From Sphaerisporangium melleum (GTDB lineage Bacteria > Actinomycetota > Actinomycetes > Streptosporangiales > Streptosporangiaceae): a stretch of 64,000 nt of DNA. Every line of letters starts with the position of its first letter. Within the stretch, counting starts at the first letter, position 1. A program made the translations under genes and the position numbers. A model generated the notes under the pieces. It was not told the origin of the DNA, did not search any database, and worked only from the letters and a program-made list of their open reading frames with translations. Shown piece after piece: positions 47,637 through 56,133 of this stretch. Location of the stretch: the NCBI RefSeq assembly GCF_014646695.1, contig NZ_BMNT01000014.1, positions 1 through 64,000 of the forward strand, in the 5' to 3' direction.

Positions 47637-49892
47637 ATGGGCACCGAGTGGCGGCCTTCGGCATGCGTGCTGTGCGCGTGCAACTGCGGCATCGAGATCA
47701 AGCTGGACGGCCGGCACCTGGCGCGCGTCCGGGGCGACAAGGCCCACCCGTCCTCCCAGGGGTACACCTGCGAGAAGCCGCTGCGGCTGGACCACTACCA
47801 GAACGGTGCGGACCGGCTCACTCACCCGCTACGGCGCCGGCCCGACGGCACGTTCGAGCGGGTGAGCTGGGACACCGCGATCGGCGAGGTCGCGGCCCGG
47901 CTCCGCGGCGTGGCCGGCGCCCACGGCGGAGAGTCGATCTTCTACTACGGCGGGGGCGGGCAGGGCAACCATCTCGGCGGCTCCTACTCCGGTTCCCTGA
48001 TGCGCGCGCTCGGTGCCCGGTACCGCTCCAACGCCCTGGCCCAGGAGAAGACCGGCCTGTTCTGGGTGTCGGACCGCATGCTCGGCACCACCGTCTCCGG
48101 CGACTTCGAGCACTGCGAGGTCGCGCTGTTCGTCGGGAAGAATCCCTGGCAGTCCCACGGCCTGCCTCGCGCCCGTCCCACCCTGCGTGAGATCGCCCGC
48201 GACCCGGCCCGCTGCATGATCGTCATCGATCCGCGGCGCACCGAGACCGCCGAGATGGCCGACATCCACCTGCGGGTGCGCCCCGGCGCCGACGCGTGGC
48301 TGCTCGCCGCGATGGCCGGCGTCCTCGTCCAGGAGGACCTCATCGCCCGCGACTGGCTCGCCGCCCACGCCACCGGCCTGGACGAGGTGCGCGCCGTCCT
48401 GCGCGCGGTGCCGGTCTCCGGCTACTGCGCCACCGCGGGCGTGCCCGAGGAACTGGTGCGGACGGCGGCACGCCGGATCGCCGCCGCGGCGAGCGTCGCG
48501 GTGTTCGAGGACCTCGGCGTGCAGATGACCCTCCACTCGACTCTCAACAGCTACCTGGACAACCTGCTGTGGCTGCTGACCGGCAACTTCGGGCGTCCGG
48601 GCGCCAACAACCCACCGATCCTGTTCGCGCCGTTCATCACCTTCTCCCACCACGGTCCGAAGGCCGAGCGGTTCAGCCCGGTGGCCGGGGCACGGATCAT
48701 CTCCGGACTGGTCCCGGCGAACGTGGTCGCCGAGGAGATCCTCACCGACCACCCGCGCCGCTATCGCGCCATGCTGGTGGAGTCCGCCAACCCCGCGCAC
48801 TCCGTCGCCGACTCCCCGCGCATGCGCGAAGCGCTGGACGCCCTCGACCTGCTCGTCGTCATCGACGTCGCCATGACCGAGACCGCGCGGATGGCCGACT
48901 ACGTGCTGCCGGCGCCGTCGCAGTTCGAGAAGTGGGAGGCGACCTTCTTCAACCTGGAGGCCCCCGCCAACTACTTCCACCTGCGCCCGCCGGTGCTCGA
49001 CCCGCCCCCTGGCACCGACCTGCTGCCCGAGCCGGAGATCTACGCGCGGCTGTGCGAGGCCATCGGTGCCCTCCCGGAGGAGAAGGTCGCTCCGCTGCGC
49101 GCGGCGGCCGGGCGCGGCCGGGCCGCCTTCGGCCAGGCGTTCCTCGCCGCCATGGCCGACCCCGCGCTGGCCAAGATCGCACCGGTCCTGCTGTACCGCA
49201 CGCTCGGCCCGGCGCTGCCGCACGGCGCGGCGGCCGCGGCGTCCCTGTGGGCGCAGGCGCACCGGGTGGCGGCGGCCCATCCGGAGGCCGTCCGCCGGGC
49301 CGGCGTCGAAGGCGAGGGGGCCGAACTCGGTGACCGGCTGTTCGACGCCGTCCTGGACAGCCCCTCCGGCATGGTGTTCACCCTGGACGAGCCCGGGGAC
49401 GGCTGGGACCGGCTCGGCACCCCGGACAAGAAGATCCATCTGGCGCTGCCGGACCTGCTGGCGGAACTGGCCGCCCTCGGGCCGGGCCCGGCGGGGCACC
49501 CGGACTACCCGTTCGTGCTCTCGGCGGGGGAGCGGCGCGCCTTCACCGCCAACACGATCTTCCGCGACCCCGCCTGGCGCAGACGGGACGCCGAGGGCGT
49601 GCTGCGCGTCAGCCCCAAGGACGCCGCCGACCTCGGCCTGTCCGACGGGTCGCGGGCCCGGGTGACCACGCGGCGCGGCTCGGTCGAGGCCGTCGTCGAG
49701 ATCACCGACACCCTCCAGGCCGGGCACGTCTCGCTGCCCAACGGCCTCGGCCTGACCTACCCCGGCGAGTCGGGCCAGGCCACCACGGGCGCCCCGCCGA
49801 ACGAGCTGACCGCCGCCGAAGACCGCGACCCCTACGCCGGCACCCCCTGGCACAAACACGTCCCCGCCCGCGTCGAGGCACTCCCGGCCTGA
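47637..49892 (+). CDS. Molybdopterin-dependent oxidoreductase with [4Fe-4S] cluster
   Basis: A 751-residue DMSO-reductase-superfamily enzyme. Cluster ligands are C10-x2-C13-x3-C17-x27-C45 (CVLCACNCG, YTCEK). The molybdopterin domain follows (IFYYGGGGQGNHLGGSYSG, MIVIDPRRTETAEMADIHLR, LLTGNFGRPGANNP), and the C-terminal dinucleotide-binding domain has SPKDAADLGLSDGSRARV and SLPNGLGLTYPG. There is no Tat signal, so it is cytoplasmic. No partner subunit or cofactor gene is adjacent. It resembles formate dehydrogenase/nitrate reductase alpha-type enzymes, substrate unknown. Confidence 0.9.
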   Translation: MGTEWRPSACVLCACNCGIEIKLDGRHLARVRGDKAHPSSQGYTCEKPLRLDHYQNGADRLTHPLRRRPDGTFERVSWDTAIGEVAARLRGVAGAHGGESIFYYGGGGQGNHLGGSYSGSLMRALGARYRSNALAQEKTGLFWVSDRMLGTTVSGDFEHCEVALFVGKNPWQSHGLPRARPTLREIARDPARCMIVIDPRRTETAEMADIHLRVRPGADAWLLAAMAGVLVQEDLIARDWLAAHATGLDEVRAVLRAVPVSGYCATAGVPEELVRTAARRIAAAASVAVFEDLGVQMTLHSTLNSYLDNLLWLLTGNFGRPGANNPPILFAPFITFSHHGPKAERFSPVAGARIISGLVPANVVAEEILTDHPRRYRAMLVESANPAHSVADSPRMREALDALDLLVVIDVAMTETARMADYVLPAPSQFEKWEATFFNLEAPANYFHLRPPVLDPPPGTDLLPEPEIYARLCEAIGALPEEKVAPLRAAAGRGRAAFGQAFLAAMADPALAKIAPVLLYRTLGPALPHGAAAAASLWAQAHRVAAAHPEAVRRAGVEGEGAELGDRLFDAVLDSPSGMVFTLDEPGDGWDRLGTPDKKIHLALPDLLAELAALGPGPAGHPDYPFVLSAGERRAFTANTIFRDPAWRRRDAEGVLRVSPKDAADLGLSDGSRARVTTRRGSVEAVVEITDTLQAGHVSLPNGLGLTYPGESGQATTGAPPNELTAAEDRDPYAGTPWHKHVPARVEALPA

Positions 49893-50193
49893 ACACCGCG
49901 CTCACTCGCGCAGCAGGCGATCCCGGGCGGCGCGTGTGTGATCGGCTCGCAGGCCGTGGCCGGGCTCGTCATCGAACGCGTCAGAGGCGGCGTCCCGATA
50001 TTCGCTGATCGCGGACGTCGGTTCGGTCATGGTGATGGTGCTCTCCACCGTGACCGGCGATCCGCGCTCTTGATCACCTCGCGCGTGCCATCGCGGTCGC
50101 GCCGCCCATCTCCAGCTCAGAAGACGGGGACCACAGAGGCCGCCGGTCCGCGGGACCCTTGGGCCCCGTGGGCGGGTTGCACGTTGGACAGGG
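49893..50193. other. Gap between convergent oxidoreductase and LysR genes
   Basis: About 300 bases with no gene I can support. It holds small GC-rich inverted repeats such as GGTCCGCGGGACC (50143-50155) near the LysR end that may contribute to termination. A 141-residue open frame starting here runs antisense into the LysR gene and has no family features. Confidence 0.4.
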
Positions 50194-51021
50194 TCAGGAG
50201 GCTCTGGGCTGGTGGGCGCGGGTGCCGGCGATCTCGCGGGCCGCGCGGACGAACGCGGCGCGGGCGGGGGCGGCGGCGTGCTCGGGCCAGGCGAGTACGA
50301 GGTCGCTGCCGGGAAGGTCCGCGACCGGGACCGCGGCCACGTCGCCGCCCAGCCGGCCGGTGACGCCGTCCCCGGTCACGACGACCAGCAGGCCCAGCGC
50401 GACCCGGTCCACGATCTCGTCCAGCGCGACCGTGGGGCAGTGCTCGGTGAAGACGCCCTCGGCGCGGAGGTCGGCCAGCGTGACGGCGGTGCGCTTCGCG
50501 AGACGGTGCCCGGCGGGCAGCAGGGCCACCGGCGCCTCCTGCGCCAGCTCGGCGGTGCGCAGCCCGGCGAGGTCGCCGTCGCCGCACATCAGCGCGAGGT
50601 CGGCCGTGCCGTCCCGCAGGGCGGCCGCCTGGTCGTGGGTGAAGACGACCTCGACCTCGGCGGCGTCCGGGCGGCGCCCGTAGGCGCGCACCACCTCGGC
50701 GAGCAGACCCGCACCGGTGCCCGGCCGGGCGGCCACCGTCAGCCGGTGCGGGCGCGCGGCCTGCTGTGCGCGCCGGACGGCGGTGTCCACGCTGCGCAAC
50801 GCCTTGCGGGCCTCGTCCAGGAAGACCTTCCCGGCCGGGGTCAGCGCGACGCGACGGCTGGTGCGCTCCAGCAGCCGGACGCCGATGCGGCGCTCCAGCC
50901 GGCCGATGGTGCGCGACAGCGGGGGCTGGGCGATGCCGAGCCGCTCGGCGGCCCGGCCGAAGTGCAGCTCCTCGGCCACCGCCACGAACTGCGCGAGCTC
51001 CCGCGTCTCCAGACGATCCAT
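50194..51021 (-). CDS. LysR-family transcriptional regulator
   Basis: 275 residues. The N-terminal winged helix-turn-helix is clear: ELAQFVAVAEELHFGRAAER, LGIAQPPLSRTIGRLERRIG, VRLLERTSRRVALTPAG. The effector domain begins about residue 90. ATG 51021 is chosen as the first codon of the HTH module; the frame is open far upstream without support. It is divergent from a SnoaL-like gene 165 bases away, the usual LysR arrangement, so that gene is the probable target. Confidence 0.92.
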   Translation of the reverse strand: MDRLETRELAQFVAVAEELHFGRAAERLGIAQPPLSRTIGRLERRIGVRLLERTSRRVALTPAGKVFLDEARKALRSVDTAVRRAQQAARPHRLTVAARPGTGAGLLAEVVRAYGRRPDAAEVEVVFTHDQAAALRDGTADLALMCGDGDLAGLRTAELAQEAPVALLPAGHRLAKRTAVTLADLRAEGVFTEHCPTVALDEIVDRVALGLLVVVTGDGVTGRLGGDVAAVPVADLPGSDLVLAWPEHAAAPARAAFVRAAREIAGTRAHQPRAS

Positions 51022-51186
51022 ACCGCAAGGGTAATGGTCGCTATCGGAACCGTCATTGTTCCCCCAGGTCGGAGCGGGTGGAATGGTCCCACCGCCACGT
51101 CCGGCCCCCTTCTCCGGAGCGCGGCGGCGATCGGGACGTCCGGTTGCGGACCCCACCATCACGTGCGACAGAGAGAAGACGACGAT

Positions 51187-51675
51187 ATGAGCGACGAGCG
51201 CAAGATCCAGGAAGTCCTGGCCCAGTACGTGCGCGCCACCGACCGCCGCGACGGCGCGACCCAGGGCGCGCTGTTCACCGACGACGCGATCATCCAGTCC
51301 TTCAGCAAGGTCGGCCCGGAACAGTACGAGCCGTTCACCGAGCCCATGATCGGCGGCGCCGCGGTCCACTACGCGGTGGACAACTACATGGCCCCGCACC
51401 CCCAGGGGGGATCGAGCCACCACGTCACCGCCGACCACATCATCGAGGTGGACGGCGACACGGCCCACATGAACGCCCAGTTCATCGTGTTCGAGGTGCG
51501 CGCCGCCGCCCGCCCCGAAAACGGATGGCCGCAGGACTCCTTCGGCGCGCAGGGCACCGTGCGGCCGATCGAGTCCGGCTACTACGACACCGACCTGCGG
51601 CGCGTCGGCGGCGAATGGAAGATCGTCCGCCACCACATCCTGCTCGACATGCCCTACGCCATCCCCGGCGCCTGA
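51187..51675 (+). CDS. SnoaL/NTF2-like fold protein
   Basis: A 162-residue small alpha+beta-barrel protein. The N-terminal helix IQEVLAQYVRATDRRDGATQ followed by GALFTDDAII is typical of SnoaL-like domains, as is the C-terminal YYDTDLRRVGGEWKIVRHHI. These include isomerases, dehydratases and lipid-ligand binders; no activity can be assigned. Divergent from a LysR regulator. Confidence 0.85.
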   Translation: MSDERKIQEVLAQYVRATDRRDGATQGALFTDDAIIQSFSKVGPEQYEPFTEPMIGGAAVHYAVDNYMAPHPQGGSSHHVTADHIIEVDGDTAHMNAQFIVFEVRAAARPENGWPQDSFGAQGTVRPIESGYYDTDLRRVGGEWKIVRHHILLDMPYAIPGA

Positions 51676-51982
51676 CGGACCACGTGGCGGTCACCGGACA
51701 ACGTCCAGGCAGCGTCGCTGCTCGCCATGCGGTGCGCACGCATGACGCGGAGTGATCCCGGTCGTACTCGTGAGGCGCAGCGCTTCATCGGGGCGGCGAA
51801 GGAGACGGCCCGGCATTGGGCGGCGCCGCGCCTGTACGCGCTTCTCGCGATGCGCGAGACCTCCGTGTACGCGAGCCTCGGTGACGAAGTGTCCCCCTCA
51901 CCGGTGGGGTGCCGGCAAGGACCGTGACAGCCGCTGGAGTGGTTCTTGCCGGCACCCCGAGTGCCGGCTCGGCCGCCAGTGG
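51676..51982. other. Gap with long-stem bidirectional terminator
   Basis: Between the convergent SnoaL-like and nitroreductase genes. The arm 51906-51923 (GGGGTGCCGGCAAGGACC) pairs with 51941-51958 over 18 bp with one G-T pair and a 17-base loop. A 66-residue frame at 51727-51927 is not credible. Long stem suggests a terminator or a small mobile-repeat remnant. Confidence 0.65.
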
Positions 51983-52648
51983 TCACACTCCGATGAAGGT
52001 CACGGTTTCCGTCATGTCCGCCCGCCCGGTACGCAGGCGTGGCGCGCCCTCCTTTTCGAATCCCACCGCGACACCACAGAACAATACGAACCCGTCATCA
52101 ACTCCCACTGTCTGGCTGACGGTCTTGCGATACATCGTCCACATCACCTGAGGGCAACTGTGCAGCCCTTCCGCTCTCAGCAGCAGCATGACCGTCTGCA
52201 AGTACATCCCGGCGTCCCCATACTGTCCGGGGCCCATCGTCCGGTCGAGGTAACAGAACAGTACGACCGGCGCCCCGAACGCCTCCGAGTTCAAGGCGGC
52301 GATCTTCATGGGCCTGTCCGGGTCGTCGCGTTCGATTCCCAGCGCTCTGTACCGCTGGGCGGCCGCGGCGGAGAAGCGGTCCAGGTACGGCGAGGTGAAT
52401 TCGTCCGGGTACATCGGATACTCCCGCTCGTCACCCGGGTCTCCCGCCAGTGCCCTGGCCGTCGCGCGCCTCTTCAGCTCGGCCAAGGGCTCGCCGGTCA
52501 CGACGTACAGGTGCCACGGCTGGAGGTTCCCACTCGACGGAGCCCGCGTCGCCGCGGCCAGCACTCGTTCGAGCATCTCCTTGGGCACCGGTTCATCGCT
52601 GAACGCCCGCACCGCACGTCGACTGTCCACGGCTTCGTACACATCCAC
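51983..52648 (-). CDS. Nitroreductase-family FMN oxidoreductase
   Basis: 221 residues. FMN-binding signature SRRAVRAFSDEPVPKEML and APSSGNLQPWHLYVVTGEPL near the N-terminus; GDAGMYLQTVMLLLRAEGLH and the C-terminal GVAVGFEKEG complete the fold. Family members reduce nitroaromatics, quinones or enoates with NAD(P)H. It lies 46 bases downstream of the CGNR gene on the same strand and may be cotranscribed with it. Confidence 0.92.
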   Translation of the reverse strand: MDVYEAVDSRRAVRAFSDEPVPKEMLERVLAAATRAPSSGNLQPWHLYVVTGEPLAELKRRATARALAGDPGDEREYPMYPDEFTSPYLDRFSAAAAQRYRALGIERDDPDRPMKIAALNSEAFGAPVVLFCYLDRTMGPGQYGDAGMYLQTVMLLLRAEGLHSCPQVMWTMYRKTVSQTVGVDDGFVLFCGVAVGFEKEGAPRLRTGRADMTETVTFIGV

Positions 52649-52694
52649 GGCTTCTCGTCCTCTCGCTCAACGACATGGGGGCGCAGGTGTGGGG

Positions 52695-53273
52695 TCAGGG
52701 GCGTTGGGTGCGGGCGCGGAAGGCGGCGGTCTTGACGCGGTTCTGGCAGGTCGTCGAGCAGAAGCGGCGGGTGCCGTTGCGTGAGGTGTCGACGAAGACC
52801 CGGTCGCAGCGGGTCGCCGTGCACACGCCGAGCCGGTCGTACAGCTCGCCGCCGAGCACGACGGCCAGGCCGGTGGCGCAGGCCGCCGCGTAGTCGTCTC
52901 CCACGGTGCCGGCGTTGCCGTGGAAGTGCAGGTGCCACGGCTCGCCGTCGTGCCGTTCCAGCAGGGGGCGCGCCTGCGTGCGGTCCAGCAGATGGTTGAC
53001 CTGGACGGCCGCCGAGTCCAGGTCGCCGGCGTCGACCGCCTCGAAGACCGCACGCAGTTCGAGCGCGACCTGGGACAGTTCGGCCGTCTCCGCGTCGGTC
53101 ACCTCGCGCGGATGCCTGCCGCCCGTCGCGAGGGCGCCGGTGGCCGCGGTGCGCCGTGCGGGGCCGAGGGGCGGGGGCGCGTACTCCCGGCCGCGGGCCT
53201 CGCCGGCCGTCAGCGTGTTGACCAGGGCGGCGGCGATGGCCACCACCGCGTCGGTGTGACTGTTGAAATTCAC
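52695..53273 (-). CDS. CGNR zinc-finger (ABATE-domain) putative regulator
   Basis: 192 residues. The N-terminal helical ABATE region (AIAAALVNTLTAGEARGREY, ALELRAVFEAVDAGDLDSAA) precedes a C-terminal zinc finger: C-x4-C in CTATRCDRVFVD, then NGTRRFCSTTCQNRVKTAAF with C-x3-C. The family name motif CGNR reads CQNR here. These proteins are thought to be DNA-binding stress regulators. GTG start at 53273 with no strong Shine-Dalgarno. Divergent from a methyltransferase, with symmetric repeats in the 72-base gap. Confidence 0.9.
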   Translation of the reverse strand: MNFNSHTDAVVAIAAALVNTLTAGEARGREYAPPPLGPARRTAATGALATGGRHPREVTDAETAELSQVALELRAVFEAVDAGDLDSAAVQVNHLLDRTQARPLLERHDGEPWHLHFHGNAGTVGDDYAAACATGLAVVLGGELYDRLGVCTATRCDRVFVDTSRNGTRRFCSTTCQNRVKTAAFRARTQRP

Positions 53274-53345
53274 TTGACCCGTTACATCCTCACGTCCTAC
53301 CGTGTAACTGGTGAAAGTCTACACGACAGTTACAGGAGAGCTTTG
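53274..53345. promoter_or_regulatory. Divergent promoter region with repeated GTTACA/TGTAAC elements
   Basis: A perfect 8-bp inverted repeat, TGTAACTG (53303-53310) and CAGTTACA (53327-53334), plus a third GTTACA at 53281-53286. A plus-strand promoter TTGACC (53274-53279), 18-base spacer, TACCGT (53298-53303) fits; a minus-strand one (TAGACT-N16-TAGGAC) overlaps it. Candidate operator for the CGNR protein. Confidence 0.55.
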
Positions 53346-54140
53346 ATGTCCATTCTTCACCCTGAGCAGGCCCGCGACTGGATCGCCCGGTGGGACGTCC
53401 AGCAGGAGGGCTATCTGACCGACCGGGAGGCGCGGTTCACCGCCCTGATCGACGCGGTGGAGGCGGGTACGGATCGCCCTGACCCGCTGGTGCTCGACCT
53501 CGGCTGCGGGCCCGGGTCGCTCAGCGTCCGCCTGCTCGACCGGCTGCCCGAGGCCGAGGTGGTGGCGGTGGACGCCGACCCGCTGCTGCTCGCGCTCGGC
53601 CGGGCCGCCCACGAGGGCAGGCGGGGCCTGCGGTTCGCCGACGCCGACCTGCGCGACCCGGGCTGGACCTCCACGCTCGGGCTGGACCGGCCGGTGGACG
53701 CCGTGGTGAGCACGACCGCCCTGCACTGGCTCGCCGAGCCGGAGCTTCGCGCCATGTTCGCCGAACTGGCCGGTGTGATGCGGCCCGGCGGCCTGTTCCT
53801 CAACGGCGACCACCTGGAGGTCGTCGATGTCGCGCCGACCCTGGCCGGGCTGGAGCGGGCGGTGCACGAGCGGGCGACGCGGCGCCGGTTCGCCGCGGGC
53901 ATGCCCGAGGACTGGCGCGAGTGGTGGGACGCGGCCGGCGCCGACCCCGCGCTCGCGGCGCTGGCGGACGAACGCGCCCGCAAGGTGGCGGGCCCGGCGC
54001 ACCACGGCTCGGAGTCGCTGGAGCTGTCCACGCACGTCGCGGCGTTGCGCGCCGCCGGGTTCGCCGAGGTCGGCACCCTGTGGCAGAACGGTCACGACCG
54101 CGTCCTGTGCGCCGTCCTCCCCGTCGAACCGAGAACTTGA
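53346..54140 (+). CDS. Class I SAM-dependent methyltransferase
   Basis: 264 residues. SAM motif I is VLDLGCGPGSLSVRLLDRLP, then VVAVDADPLLLALGR (acidic residue for the ribose) and DAVVSTTALHWLAEPELRAM (post-I motifs), as in the Methyltransf_11/25 group. ATG 53346 follows CAGGAGAG. The substrate is unknown; context gives no natural-product or lipid pathway. Confidence 0.92.
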   Translation: MSILHPEQARDWIARWDVQQEGYLTDREARFTALIDAVEAGTDRPDPLVLDLGCGPGSLSVRLLDRLPEAEVVAVDADPLLLALGRAAHEGRRGLRFADADLRDPGWTSTLGLDRPVDAVVSTTALHWLAEPELRAMFAELAGVMRPGGLFLNGDHLEVVDVAPTLAGLERAVHERATRRRFAAGMPEDWREWWDAAGADPALAALADERARKVAGPAHHGSESLELSTHVAALRAAGFAEVGTLWQNGHDRVLCAVLPVEPRT

Positions 54141-54170
54141 CAGGTTCGGGTGAGATTCCCGCCCGATCGC

Positions 54171-54200
54171 TTCCACCGGGGCGGCTGAGCTGCCTAGGGT
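54171..54200 (+). promoter_or_regulatory. Candidate leaderless promoter of adenosine deaminase gene
   Basis: TTCCAC (54171-54176), 18 bases, TAGGGT (54195-54200). The start of transcription about seven bases later coincides with the ATG at 54208, implying a leaderless mRNA; no Shine-Dalgarno precedes that ATG. Confidence 0.5.
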
Positions 54201-54207
54201 CGGGCGC

Positions 54208-55266
54208 ATGACGGAGCCCACCTCTTCGATCGACGCGTTCATCGCCGCCCTGCCCAAGGCCGAACTGCACGTCCACCTGATCGGGTCGGCCTCGGTGCCA
54301 ACGGTGCTGGAACTGAGCCGCCGGCACCCCGGCGGCCCGGTCCCCACGACGGAGGAGGAACTGCGCGCCTTCTACGTCTTCCGTGACTTCCCGCACTTCG
54401 CGCAGGTCTACGCGAGCGTCAACAGCCTGGTGCGCGACCCGGAGGACATCGCCATCCTGGTCGCCGGCATCGCCCGCGACCTCGCCGCGCAGAACGTCCG
54501 GTACGTCGAGCTGACCGTCACGGCGTACTCCCATCTCGCCGTCGGCATGCCGATGGCCGCGGTCACCGAGGCGCTGGACCTGGGTGCCCGCCAAGCCGTG
54601 GCCGAGCACGGCGTGCGCGTCGGCTACATCTTCGACGTGCCGGGCGAGTGCGGGGCCGAAGGCGCCCGCGTGACGCTCGACCACGCGCTGTCGGTGCCAC
54701 CGGAGGCCCTGGTCGGCTTCGGCCTGGCCGGCATCGAGCAGGAGCGGGTGCGGCACCGCGACGCCTTCCGGGACGCCTTCCGCGCGGCCACCACCGCGGG
54801 TCTGCACAGCGTGCCGCACGGCGGCGAGATGAGCGGGCCCGAGACGATGTGGGAGGTCATCGAGGGCCTGCGCGCCGAGCGCATCGGGCACGGCATCGCC
54901 TGCGTGCGCGACCCCCGGCTCATGGCGTACCTGAGGGAGACGCGGCTCCCGCTGGAGGTGTGCCCCACCTCGAACCTGCGCACCGGCCAGGTGCCCACCA
55001 TCGCCCGCCACCCGCTGCCGCGCATGCTGGAAGAGGGGCTGTACGTCACGCTCAACAGCGACGACCCGCCGATGTTCGCCACCACCCTCAACGGCGAGTA
55101 CGCCCTCGCCGCCCGCGCCTTCGGGCTGGGCACGGCCGAGCTGGCCGGGCTCGCCGGCAACGCCGTGCGGGCGTCCTTCCTGGACGAGCCGGCCAAGCGG
55201 GCGATCCTCGCCGAGATCGACCAGGTCTGCGCCGCGCACGCCGTCCGGTCACCCGGAGCCTTCTGA
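54208..55266 (+). CDS. add: Adenosine deaminase family protein
   Basis: 352 residues. Zinc ligands HVH (KAELHVHLIGSASVPTVLEL), the catalytic loop HSVPHGGEMSGPETMW, RIGHGIACVRDPRLMAYLRE, CPTSNLRTGQV and NSDDPPMFATTLNGEYALA. The motif HLIG replaces the usual HLDG or HLEG. It deaminates adenosine or a related aminopurine; related subfamilies use adenine or modified adenosines, so specificity is uncertain. It is convergent with the membrane HTH gene, stops 12 bases apart. Confidence 0.88.
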   Translation: MTEPTSSIDAFIAALPKAELHVHLIGSASVPTVLELSRRHPGGPVPTTEEELRAFYVFRDFPHFAQVYASVNSLVRDPEDIAILVAGIARDLAAQNVRYVELTVTAYSHLAVGMPMAAVTEALDLGARQAVAEHGVRVGYIFDVPGECGAEGARVTLDHALSVPPEALVGFGLAGIEQERVRHRDAFRDAFRAATTAGLHSVPHGGEMSGPETMWEVIEGLRAERIGHGIACVRDPRLMAYLRETRLPLEVCPTSNLRTGQVPTIARHPLPRMLEEGLYVTLNSDDPPMFATTLNGEYALAARAFGLGTAELAGLAGNAVRASFLDEPAKRAILAEIDQVCAAHAVRSPGAF

Positions 55267-55278
55267 CCTTCCGACCGC

Positions 55279-56133
55279 TCAGGCACAGACGGGCAGGGCG
55301 GGGTTGTCGTGGGTGCGCACGGCGGGCAGCCAGCCGTGGCCCTCGGGCACATCGTCGAGCCGGACGCGGAACCAGCGTGAGGTGCCGACGCCCGTCTCGT
55401 CCTCCACCCGGTCGCCGTCGAACAGCACGCAGTCGGCCACCAGCACGTCCCCGTGCCAGACGCGGTGGCTCACCACGTTCCCGGCGGCGTACTTCTTGCG
55501 CGGGTCGATGGCCAGGCCCATGCTGCAGGCGGGGAAGCGGTCCTTGCGCTTTCCGCAGTCCCCCTCGATGTTGAAGACGGTGACCTGCGCCGTGGCCGCC
55601 GTGGCGCCGGTCGACGCCACGATCACCGGACCGGCCAGGCCGCCTTCCGGGCGCAGCACGACGAACACCGTCACGGCGGCGGCGACCAGCACGACCGCGG
55701 CGGCGACGGCCCACACCGCCCGGGGGGAGCCGCGGCGGCGCCCGTCCACCGGTTCGCCCGGAGGCTCTTCCGGAGCGTCCCGGAGTTGCTCTTCCGCGGC
55801 GTCTCGCGAGGTGTGCTCCGGAGCCTCCCGCGGGGACTCCGCTGCGATCTCCGGGTCGTCGTCCTCCTGCTCCGGTCGTGCGGAGCGGGCCGTGTCGGCC
55901 ACCGCCCACAGCCGGTGCAGCTCGCGCAGTTCCTCCCCGCTGGCCCCGCACGCCTTGCCGAAGGCGTGCACCGGGCCGTAGCCGGTGGGGAGCTTGCTGC
56001 CCGAACAGTAACGGTGCAGGCTCGACCGGCTGATGCCCGTGCGCGCGGCGAGCACCTCGAAGCTCATGCCGCTGCGCTCCTTGAGCATCCTCAACCGGGC
56101 GGCGAAGCGCTCGACTTCCCCCGTCTGCGACAA
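55279..56133 (-). CDS. Membrane-anchored helix-turn-helix protein
   Basis: 284 residues. Residues about 8-60 are an XRE-like HTH (LRMLKERSGMSFEVLAARTG, ISRSSLHRYCSGSKLP). An acidic linker (85-140) leads to one membrane helix (AVWAVAAAVVLVAAAVTVFV, about 150-170). The outer part of about 110 residues holds several Cys (GDCGKRKDRFPACSMG, ADCVLFDG, final PVCA) that may form disulfides. Start is TTG 56133 with a perfect GAAGGAGG five bases upstream; the frame is open 63 bases further up without support. The layout suggests signal transfer across the membrane to DNA. Confidence 0.85.
   Translation of the reverse strand: MSQTGEVERFAARLRMLKERSGMSFEVLAARTGISRSSLHRYCSGSKLPTGYGPVHAFGKACGASGEELRELHRLWAVADTARSARPEQEDDDPEIAAESPREAPEHTSRDAAEEQLRDAPEEPPGEPVDGRRRGSPRAVWAVAAAVVLVAAAVTVFVVLRPEGGLAGPVIVASTGATAATAQVTVFNIEGDCGKRKDRFPACSMGLAIDPRKKYAAGNVVSHRVWHGDVLVADCVLFDGDRVEDETGVGTSRWFRVRLDDVPEGHGWLPAVRTHDNPALPVCA

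Noticed and set aside
49938-50363. Possible 141-residue gene
   Set aside because: Runs antisense into the LysR gene, Arg/Gly-rich, no domain.
51727-51927. Possible 66-residue gene after the SnoaL-like gene
   Set aside because: No ribosome site or family resemblance; overlaps one arm of the terminator hairpin.
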